Assembly: GCA_002405555.1 (NCBI GenBank)
Contig: DHMA01000176.1
Coordinates: forward strand, 1-9,029
DNA from: Opitutia bacterium UBA4654
GTDB taxonomy: Bacteria > Verrucomicrobiota > Verrucomicrobiia > Opitutales > Intestinicryptomonadaceae
DNA: 9,029 nucleotides
Direction of reading: 5' to 3'
Shown: positions 1 through 5,202 of the stretch, piece after piece
Numbering within the stretch: the stretch's first letter is position 1
Layout of the letters: every line of letters begins with the position of its first letter
Made by a program: the position numbers and the translations under genes
Notes under the pieces: generated by a model
Told to the model about the DNA's origin: nothing
Databases searched by the model: none
The model's input: the letters and a program-made list of their open reading frames with translations, nothing else

Positions 1-1
1 G

Positions 2-691
2 GCGGTTCTGCCCTTCTTCGGCTACGCCCGTCAGGACAGAAAAGACCAGCCGCGCGTTCCGATTACCGCAAAGCTTGTCGCAAACCTCTTGGTCGCCGCG
101 GGCGCAAACCGCGTGCTTACGCTCGACCTCCACGCAAACCAGATTCAGGGCTTCTTCGATATTCCCTGCGACCATCTCTACGCGTCGCCTGTCATCTACG
201 AATATCTGAAAAACCAGCCCGCAGACAACCTCACAATCTTCGCGCCCGACGTCGGCGGACTGAAACGCGCTCAGGCATACGCAACGCTTTTCAACTGCCA
301 GCTCGGATTCATCGCAAAGCGCAGAATCAGCGCGGAAGTTGTCGAGGCGACAAGCCTTGTCGGCGAAGTCGAAGGCCGCGACATTCTGATTGTTGACGAC
401 ATGACGGAAACCGCGGGCACGCTTACCGCCGCCGCGAAAATCCTCAAAGACAAGGGCGCGAAAACGGTCAGAGCCGCAGTCACACACGCAGTGCTTACCG
501 ACAGCGCGTACGACAGACTTTCGGAAAAGTGGCTCGACGAACTCATTATGACAGACTCCACCCCGCCGGACCCGCGCTATGCCGACTATCCCATCACGGT
601 GCTCAGCGTCGCGAACCTGCTCACGGAGGCGATTCTGCGAATCCACAACAACATGTCGGTCACATCGCTCTTCAAAGTCAAGGGCTTCTAA
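2..691 (+). CDS. prs: Ribose-phosphate pyrophosphokinase (PRPP synthase), 3' part
   Basis: The enzyme makes PRPP from ribose 5-phosphate and ATP in the cytosol, supplying purine, pyrimidine, His, Trp and NAD synthesis. The frame is open from base 2, so the start lies upstream; 229 codons remain of a family of about 310-320 residues. Visible landmarks, in order: GYARQDRKDQPRVPITAKLVANLL-type nucleotide-binding segment near bases 20-90, the DLHANQIQGFFDIP stretch with its metal/substrate-binding His, the PDVGGLKRAQAYA stretch, AKRR, and the PRPP/ribose-5-phosphate loop VDDMTETAGT at about 392-421 (VDDMIDTAGT is commoner). The C-terminal TEAILRIHNNMSVTSLF is typical. The internal ATG at 89 is not the start, because conserved PRPP-synthase sequence continues in frame before it. 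A strong terminator follows 22 bases after the stop. The family assignment is secure. Confidence 0.97.
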   Translation, partial: AVLPFFGYARQDRKDQPRVPITAKLVANLLVAAGANRVLTLDLHANQIQGFFDIPCDHLYASPVIYEYLKNQPADNLTIFAPDVGGLKRAQAYATLFNCQLGFIAKRRISAEVVEATSLVGEVEGRDILIVDDMTETAGTLTAAAKILKDKGAKTVRAAVTHAVLTDSAYDRLSEKWLDELIMTDSTPPDPRYADYPITVLSVANLLTEAILRIHNNMSVTSLFKVKGF

Positions 692-712
692 GCGAAAGAC
701 AGCTTGCAAAAC

Positions 713-747
713 AAAAGACGCCACCGAATTTCGGCGGCGTCTTTTTT
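713..747 (+). terminator. Intrinsic terminator of prs
   Basis: The arms GACGCC and GGCGTC are extended by inner CCG/CGG pairs across one mismatch, with an AATTT loop and a T6 run after the stem. The stem is flanked by A4 and T4, which can also pair. It starts 22 bases after the prs stop codon and ends the plus-strand unit. Confidence 0.9.
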
Positions 748-817
748 GTCGGCGGAAACAATTACGGCGGAGAAAAATCGCCCGCCTATGCGCGAAGTTT
801 TCGGTGAAAAAATAGAC

Positions 818-850
818 AAAAAAAACGGACACCGTTTCGGTGCCCGTTTT
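818..850 (-). terminator. Intrinsic terminator of the aldolase gene
   Basis: On the minus strand, AAAACGG/CCGTTTT outer pairs and CACCG/CGGTG inner pairs close a 3-base loop with one mismatch. A run of eight U follows (bases 825-818). It lies 19 bases beyond the stop codon of the 869-1849 gene, showing that this gene ends its transcription unit. It is separate from the prs terminator, so each of the two convergent genes has its own. Confidence 0.9.
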
Positions 851-868
851 GCGACGGAGTTGCGGCGG

Positions 869-1849
869 CTATGAGTTTGCTACGCTGTCGTAGAAATCGG
901 CAAGGCTCGGACGCGGCTGGGACTTGCCGTATTCCATCGCCGCCGACGGGTGTTTGCCGAACAGCCCCGTCGCCATGTACGCGTAGTCGAAGCCCCACGA
1001 GTATTTGCCGCGCAGGGGTTCGATGAAGTTTTGCGCGCACGCCAAAATCGGACGCATGTCGAGGCGTTTCAAATATCCCGCCAAAAGCTCCGTTCGGCAG
1101 TTGCCAGCTCCCCGCCCAAGCCCGCAGACCGTGCAGTCTACGATGTCCGCGCCGTTTTCGACCGCCTCAATCGTGTTGGCGAAGGCAAGTTGCAGGTTGT
1201 TGTGAATGTGCGCGCCCACGCGCTTTTCCGTACAGATGTATTTGCACTTTGCGAGAATGTAGCGCAGGCGGTGGCCGTCAAGACCTCCGAAGCTGTCCAT
1301 CATGTAGACAATATCGGCGCGGCTTTCGGCGGCGGCTTCGAACGACAGGTTCAGCTCGCGCTCGGAAAGCGTCGAAATCGCCATGATGTTCACGCTCGTT
1401 TCGTAGCCGAGGTCGGCGGCGTATTTTACGATGTCGAGGGCTGCGGGCAAGTCCTTTGAGTATGTGGCAACCCTTATCAAATCGACGGGGCTGTCCGATT
1501 TTTTCGGAAGATTCGGCTCGCATTTGCCGACGTCGAACATTGCCGCGATTTTAATCGGGCGCGGGTTGTCGCCCACGATTTTCCTTACGGAATTCTCGTC
1601 GCAGAACCGCCACTTTCCGTATTTTTCTGGGTCGAAAAATTTGCGGCCGTTCTTGTAGCCGATTTCCATGTAGTCGATACCGGCGTCGGCGCAGGCGTCG
1701 TAGACGGCGCGCACGGTTTTGTCGTCAAAGCGGCTGGCGTTCATAAGCCCGCCGTCTCTGATTGTGCAGTCGAGCACTTTTAACTCCTTCCTGAAACCGA
1801 CCCATCTGCCTGACGATTTCGAGGAACTGTTCATTGATTTCTGATTCAT
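869..1849 (-). CDS. DRE-TIM metallolyase, 4-hydroxy-2-oxovalerate-aldolase-like, substrate unknown
   Basis: A 326-residue TIM-barrel protein of the HMG-CoA lyase/isopropylmalate synthase/4-hydroxy-2-oxoacid aldolase superfamily. These divalent-metal enzymes make or break C-C bonds next to a carbonyl. Residues 27-34 read DCTIRDGG (catalytic Arg31, metal ligand Asp32). Residues 214-216 are the HIH metal ligands, and 243-250 read GLGRGAGN. It most resembles the stand-alone HOA-like group often labelled 'aldolase catalytic domain-containing', not a complete DmpG. No acylating aldehyde dehydrogenase (DmpF) partner is adjacent. The ATG at 1849 has only a weak purine-rich AAAGAAAG before it. Met6 is a possible alternative start, since the first 20 residues look unconserved. 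The gene is alone between two terminators, and transcription into it must pass the aromatic-residue attenuator at 1899-2026. The superfamily is certain; the reaction is unknown. Confidence 0.88.
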   Translation of the reverse strand: MNQKSMNSSSKSSGRWVGFRKELKVLDCTIRDGGLMNASRFDDKTVRAVYDACADAGIDYMEIGYKNGRKFFDPEKYGKWRFCDENSVRKIVGDNPRPIKIAAMFDVGKCEPNLPKKSDSPVDLIRVATYSKDLPAALDIVKYAADLGYETSVNIMAISTLSERELNLSFEAAAESRADIVYMMDSFGGLDGHRLRYILAKCKYICTEKRVGAHIHNNLQLAFANTIEAVENGADIVDCTVCGLGRGAGNCRTELLAGYLKRLDMRPILACAQNFIEPLRGKYSWGFDYAYMATGLFGKHPSAAMEYGKSQPRPSLADFYDSVANS

Positions 1850-1898
1850 TGTCTTTCTTTCGTGTTAAAAAAAATTTTTATTTGAAAATCGGGAAAAT

Positions 1899-1930
1899 AA
1901 AAAAACCCGACCGCCTTGGGCGTTCGGGTT
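1899..1930 (-). terminator. Attenuator terminator (regions 3:4) upstream of the aldolase gene
   Basis: On the minus strand the RNA reads AACCCGA-A-CGCC, loop CAA, GGCG-G-UCGGGUU and then U7 (bases 1905-1899). That is a 7-bp outer stem, one mismatch, a 4-bp inner stem and a 3-nt loop. It lies 172 bases past the carA stop but only 50 bases before the aldolase start, and just after the leader peptide frame. This position fits a conditional terminator in the aldolase leader better than the carA terminator. Its 5' arm is complementary to leader bases 1967-1975. Confidence 0.9.
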
Positions 1931-1975
1931 AAACTTTTCTGCATGCAACAACGGTCAAGCCGCCTACCGAACGCC
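1919..1975 (-). promoter_or_regulatory. Antiterminator: leader segment pairing with the terminator 5' arm
   Basis: On the minus strand, GGCGUUCGG (bases 1975-1967) is a perfect 9-nt complement of CCGAACGCC (bases 1927-1919), which forms most of the terminator's 5' arm. The two hairpins therefore exclude each other. The first segment covers the last three sense codons (Gly-Val-Arg) of the leader peptide, next to its TAG stop. A ribosome finishing the leader would cover it and let the terminator form. A ribosome stalled at the earlier Trp/Tyr/Phe codons would leave it free to form the antiterminator. A weaker upstream hairpin, CCUUU/AGAGG, could act as a 1:2 structure. The complementarity is observed; the mechanism is inferred from trp/phe attenuators. 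Confidence 0.85.
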
Positions 1976-2026
1976 TCTGTTTGGAAAGGTAAAGTAAAAG
2001 TAGTAGCTGAACCAACTGTTTTGCAT
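1964..2026 (-). CDS. Aromatic-rich leader peptide (20 codons)
   Basis: ATG at 2026-2024, TAG at 1966-1964. After Met-Gln-Asn-Ser comes the core WFSYYFYFTFP, then Asn-Arg-Gly-Val-Arg. Eight of 20 codons are aromatic: one Trp, three Tyr and four Phe. The ending FYFTFP recalls the E. coli pheA leader, which ends FFFTFP. The product is presumably not functional; translation itself is the sensor of charged tRNA. The frame is closed upstream by TAA at 2041-2039, so this ATG is the only ATG start available. No Shine-Dalgarno sequence precedes it, but carA, rnhC and the DeoR gene in this window also lack one. With the promoter proposed at 2038-2065 the mRNA would be nearly leaderless. The position just before an intrinsic terminator, with an overlapping antiterminator, makes a chance run of codons unlikely. 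Confidence 0.85.
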   Translation of the reverse strand: MQNSWFSYYFYFTFPNRGVR

Positions 2027-2037
2027 ATTGCCGACGT

Positions 2038-2065
2038 ATTAGATACCGTTTTTTTCAAAAATCAA
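2038..2065 (-). promoter_or_regulatory. Candidate sigma70-type promoter for the attenuated transcript
   Basis: Minus-strand TTGATT (2065-2060, 4/6), a 16-base spacer and TCTAAT (2043-2038, 5/6). Transcription would begin near 2031, leaving about five bases before the leader ATG. The A/T-tract region at 2049-2088 overlaps and extends upstream and could act as an UP element or bend. This rests on consensus matching only. Confidence 0.5.
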
Positions 2066-2081
2066 GTTTTTTTTGAAAAAA
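2050..2081. repeat. AT-rich 12-bp inverted repeat after carA
   Basis: TTTTTTCAAAAA (2050-2061) and TTTTTGAAAAAA (2070-2081) are perfect inverted copies with an 8-base loop. In the minus-strand transcript no U run follows, so it is not a standard carA terminator. In the plus direction T7 follows, but no plus-strand gene ends here. It may be a weak 3' hairpin of carA, a curved A-tract region upstream of the attenuator promoter, or both. No clear intrinsic terminator lies between carA and the leader peptide. Confidence 0.5.
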
Positions 2082-2101
2082 TTTTTTTCCGCTTTGCCGC
2101 C

Positions 2102-3262
2102 CTATTTTCCGAGCGTCTTTTTGACAAGCTCGTGGAAGTTTTCGAAGAGCGGGTCGGCGTCGTTCGGCCCGGGAGCCGCTTCGGGGTGGTATTGCACCGA
2201 GAACACGGGATAGTCTTTCAGGCGCAGACCCTCTACGGTTTCGTCGTTGAGGTTGATTTCGGTTACGATGCCGCCCGCGTTTTCGATGGACTTTGCGTCC
2301 GCCGCAAAGCCGTGGTTTTGCGAAGTGATGGAGACAATCCCAGTTTCGAGATTCTTGACGGGCTGGTTGCCGCCGCGGTGTCCGAATTTGAGCTTGTACG
2401 TCTTTGCGCCGATTGCGTGCGTGATAATCTGGTGTCCCAGACAAATGCCGAACGTGGGATATTTCTTTATCAGGCGCGACACGCATTTGTGCGCGTATGA
2501 AACTGCGGAGGGGTCGCCGGGGCCGTTCGAGAGGAAGACCGCGTCGGGCGCAAATTCCTCAATCTGTTCGGCGGGCGCGTCGGCGGGGAAAATCGTCACG
2601 TCGAAGCCGTGGAACGCGAGCTTTTTGAAAATCGACGTTTTCGCGCCGTAGTCTATCGCCGCGCATTTGAAGACGGGCGTTGTGCGCTCGAACTTGTAGA
2701 GGCTTGTGCCCTCGACCGTAAAGGGTTTGAGCATTTCGTCGGACCAGTCGAACTTGCAGGGAGTTTTGCGGCTTACTTCGCGGACGTAGTCTACGCCGAC
2801 AAGCCCAGCCCAGCCGCGGGCTTTTGCCACAGCCTCTTCCGCCGAGATTCCCTCGGTAGAAAGGCACGCCTTCATTGCGCCGACGCTTCTGAGTTTTTTT
2901 GTAATCGCGCGGGTATCGACGCCGCTGATTGCGGGCACTCCGCCCTGTTCGAGGTATTCCTGAATGGTTTGCTCGGCGCGCCAGCTGCTTGAAACCGGGC
3001 TGACTTCGCGCACGACAAAGCCCCTGACCTTGATTCCGTCGGATTCTTCGTCCGCCTTGTTGACGCCGTAGTTTCCGATTTCGACGGCGGTCATTGTGAC
3101 GATTTGCCCGAAATAGGACGGGTCGGTAAGAACCTCCTGATAGCCCGTCATGGAAGTGTTGAAGACCGCCTCGCCGACGACCGTTTTCTTTGCGCCGAAT
3201 GCGCGGCCTTTGTATACGCTGCCGTCTTCGAGTGCCAAAATAGCTGTTTGGAAATCGCTCAT
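2102..3262 (-). CDS. carA: Carbamoyl-phosphate synthase small (glutaminase) subunit
   Basis: CarA hydrolyses glutamine and channels ammonia to CarB, which makes carbamoyl phosphate for pyrimidine and arginine synthesis. At 386 residues it has the family's usual length. The N-terminal CPSase small-subunit domain includes NTSMTGYQEVLTDPSYFGQ (about 35-53) and SGVDTRAIT (113-121). The C-terminal class I amidotransferase domain shows LSNGPGDP (244-251), the nucleophile elbow GICLGHQ with Cys274, and the HPE triad part with His359 and Glu361, so it appears active. The ATG start fits the conserved N-terminus, though no good Shine-Dalgarno site precedes it. carB is not in the window. A terminator-like hairpin lies between carA and the upstream rnhB gene, so carA may have its own promoter in 3263-3318, where I found no convincing one. 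Confidence 0.97.
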   Translation of the reverse strand: MSDFQTAILALEDGSVYKGRAFGAKKTVVGEAVFNTSMTGYQEVLTDPSYFGQIVTMTAVEIGNYGVNKADEESDGIKVRGFVVREVSPVSSSWRAEQTIQEYLEQGGVPAISGVDTRAITKKLRSVGAMKACLSTEGISAEEAVAKARGWAGLVGVDYVREVSRKTPCKFDWSDEMLKPFTVEGTSLYKFERTTPVFKCAAIDYGAKTSIFKKLAFHGFDVTIFPADAPAEQIEEFAPDAVFLSNGPGDPSAVSYAHKCVSRLIKKYPTFGICLGHQIITHAIGAKTYKLKFGHRGGNQPVKNLETGIVSITSQNHGFAADAKSIENAGGIVTEINLNDETVEGLRLKDYPVFSVQYHPEAAPGPNDADPLFENFHELVKKTLGK

Positions 3263-3318
3263 AATATTTTTCGCGGTAATTGCATAGACTTTTAAAATTC
3301 TTGCAAGCCTTTAAATTT

Positions 3319-3350
3319 AAAAGCCCGATTTTAGACGGGCAAAAAGCCCG
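3319..3350 (-). terminator. Terminator-like triple repeat between rnhB and carA
   Basis: In the minus-strand transcript CGGGC (3350-3346), GCCCG (3340-3336) and CGGGC (3327-3323) occur in order. The middle copy can pair with either neighbour. The second choice gives a 5-bp stem followed by UUUU, a short intrinsic terminator just past the rnhB stop. The first choice has a U5 loop and would block it. The stems are short, so strength is uncertain. Confidence 0.55.
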
Positions 3351-3356
3351 AAAACT

Positions 3357-4121
3357 TCAAAAAAGTTCCGCCTGCATTTCGGTTTTTTCGGACTCCGCGC
3401 GGAGTTTTTTGAGGAAGCTCGGCCTGTGAATGTCGGTCGCGCCGAAGAGCAGCAGGCTTTGCAGGTGCGCCGCGGTGCCGTAGCCCTTGTGGACGTCGAA
3501 GCCGAAGCGCGGGTATTTTGCGGATATGTCGCGCATGAATTTGTCGCGCGTGAATTTTGCGACAATCGACGCGGCCGCGACCGCCAAGCTCGACGCGTCG
3601 CCCTTGACTACCGCCGTATGCGCGTACGGAACTTTTTTCATCGGCTTTCCGTCGATTAGCAGGCACGCAATCGACGTGTCGAGAGCCGCCTCCCCGAAGA
3701 GCGTCGCGGGCGAGGACGACTTGCGAAGCCCCAAATGCAGGCGTTCGTCGAGCTTTTCGGCGGCGCGGGTCATCGCCATTTGGGTGGCGGAAAGAATGTT
3801 GATTTTTTCGATTTCCGCGACGGAGGCGAACGCCGCCTCGAAGTCTATTTCGCCCGATTTTTTCAGCATGCAGAGCGTTGAATACAATTCCTCTCTGCGG
3901 GCTTCGGAAAGTTTTTTGGAGTCGTCGAGCAGCGAGAGCGCGTCCAAAAACGCGGGGTTTGCGTACGCCTTCGCGCTGACGGCAACCGCCCCCGCGCACA
4001 CGGGACCCGCAAGACAGCCCCTGCCCGCTTCGTCGATTCCCACAAGCCAGCTGCGCCCCGATACGTATTCGGAGTCGAACGCGGCGAGCGCGTTTATTGC
4101 CGAGTGTTTTTTTGAAGCCAT
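3357..4121 (-). CDS. rnhB: Ribonuclease HII
   Basis: The enzyme cuts the RNA strand of RNA/DNA hybrids and nicks at single ribonucleotides in DNA, starting ribonucleotide excision repair. The protein is 254 residues from the ATG at 4121. The catalytic DEDD set is visible: Asp30-Glu31 in GIDEAGRG, Asp157 in LLIDGKP, and Asp175 in VVKGDASS. The spacing of 18 between the last two matches E. coli Asp108/Asp126. SIVAKFTRD (185-193) and the KYPRFGFDVHKGYGT block are also typical. An extra segment of about 20 residues lies near 124-147, compared with the E. coli protein. The open frame extends to 4178, but that would overlap rnhC with Arg/Lys-rich unconserved sequence. The chosen start lies one base after the rnhC stop, implying translational coupling. 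Confidence 0.95.
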   Translation of the reverse strand: MASKKHSAINALAAFDSEYVSGRSWLVGIDEAGRGCLAGPVCAGAVAVSAKAYANPAFLDALSLLDDSKKLSEARREELYSTLCMLKKSGEIDFEAAFASVAEIEKINILSATQMAMTRAAEKLDERLHLGLRKSSSPATLFGEAALDTSIACLLIDGKPMKKVPYAHTAVVKGDASSLAVAAASIVAKFTRDKFMRDISAKYPRFGFDVHKGYGTAAHLQSLLLFGATDIHRPSFLKKLRAESEKTEMQAELF

Positions 4122-4122
4122 T

Positions 4123-5076
4123 TTATTTTTCCGCTTCCGAAATCGCCTCCGACGCGGTTTTGAAGTGCATTTTCGCAAAGCGTTTCAGACCCTCCGCGCC
4201 GAACTTTTTGACGATTTCAACCGCCTGTTTGCGGACGTCCGCGCTTGCGCCTTTTTTGAGTTTTATGCCGCATTCGTCGGAGAGTTTGCGCATTGCGTAG
4301 ATGTAGGTTGCGCGCGCGATAATCGACGCCGCCGCGACGACGGGGTCTTCTTCCGCCTTTGTCCGCATTTTAAGCTCGAAGTCGGGAATGTCGAGCTGGC
4401 GTTGGACAAGCGGCTGTTTCGTGAACTGGTCGAGCATACCCCACGGCGCGTGCCTTTCGTTCAGGGCCGACGTAATCGCCGTCGCGTGGAACCACGCCAA
4501 AAGCCTGTTGAGATTTCGCCCGAATTTTATGTAGAGGGCGTTGTATTTTTCCATGCCCGCGTAGGACACTTTCACGGCGACGTTTTTTGTGGCCTTGATT
4601 TTCCGCGCCATGTTGAGAACCGCTTCGTCGCTCGAAACTTTTTTGGATTCGCGCAGGTCTGCGGCGACCCACTCGCGCACGGCGTCCCCGTCGGCGACAA
4701 CACACGCCGAAACGAGCGGCCCGAAGAGGTCGCCCTTGCCGCTTTCGTCTACGCCCGCGTGGAGCTCGTACCATTCGGGGTGGAGGGCTTCGTCGTAGCC
4801 GAGCTGCGCAAAACCCGTGATTTCGGGTTCGAGGACGAACTGGACGAAGTCTTCCGTGCCCTTGCCCTGAATCACGACCTTCCCCGACGAATACGCCACA
4901 ACGTTCACGTCGGGGCCCTTGTACGCGAACTTCGCGTAGTTGACCGAAAACGGCGCCCAGAGGTGCTTGTCGAGCCACGCATCGAGCTTTTCCGCCTGTT
5001 CGTCGGTAATCGAGACGGTGTGGAGGGTTTTCTTTTTGGGGGAGTCGTCGGTTGTCTTTTTGCGGTTTGGCTGCAT
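4123..5076 (-). CDS. rnhC: Ribonuclease HIII
   Basis: RNase HIII degrades RNA in RNA/DNA hybrids such as R-loops and primers. From the ATG at 5076 the protein has 317 residues, close to the roughly 310 of Bacillus RNase HIII. An N-terminal substrate-binding region (about 20-95, the DUF3378/TBP-like part) includes YAKFAYKGPDVNVVAYSSGKVVIQGKG. The catalytic domain opens with GVDESGKGDLFGPLV (Asp110, Glu111). The DESGKGD form separates HIII from HII, which has DEAGRG. Asp216 in LDQF and the acidic cluster EED (242-244) before PVVAAASIIAR are the other likely metal ligands. A TTG at 5127 would add 17 residues, but they look unconserved and have no ribosome site. The gene leads the rnhC-rnhB pair and is divergent from the 5203 gene across 126 bases with no clear promoter. 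Confidence 0.94.
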   Translation of the reverse strand: MQPNRKKTTDDSPKKKTLHTVSITDEQAEKLDAWLDKHLWAPFSVNYAKFAYKGPDVNVVAYSSGKVVIQGKGTEDFVQFVLEPEITGFAQLGYDEALHPEWYELHAGVDESGKGDLFGPLVSACVVADGDAVREWVAADLRESKKVSSDEAVLNMARKIKATKNVAVKVSYAGMEKYNALYIKFGRNLNRLLAWFHATAITSALNERHAPWGMLDQFTKQPLVQRQLDIPDFELKMRTKAEEDPVVAAASIIARATYIYAMRKLSDECGIKLKKGASADVRKQAVEIVKKFGAEGLKRFAKMHFKTASEAISEAEK

Positions 5077-5202
5077 TTTGAAAAAAATTTCTGCCGCAAT
5101 ATTTGCCGAATTTCGCGCGGGCTTCAAGACATTAATATTTAAAAGAGCTTGCAGTCGGGCGTTTAATTATATTGACTGCGCGGAAAATCACGGAGGAATT
5201 TT

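Noticed and set aside
950..1459. 169-codon plus-strand frame
   Set aside because: Antisense to the aldolase gene, Arg/Val-rich, with no domain or ribosome site.
1846..2058. 70-codon minus-strand frame across the carA-aldolase gap
   Set aside because: It runs through the attenuator terminator and its poly-U tract, has no ribosome site, and looks like no protein. The 20-codon aromatic frame overlapping it in another register explains the region better.
4122..4178. 19-residue extension of rnhB
   Set aside because: It would overlap the end of rnhC and code for an Arg/Lys-rich tail not seen in RNase HII. The ATG at 4121 suits better.
5077..5127. 17-residue extension of rnhC from a TTG start
   Set aside because: Unconserved-looking sequence and no ribosome site. 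The ATG at 5076 gives the usual family length.
3487..5142. 551-codon plus-strand frame
   Set aside because: It is antisense to rnhB and rnhC, whose catalytic motifs are unmistakable. The long open antisense frame follows from GC-rich codon use.
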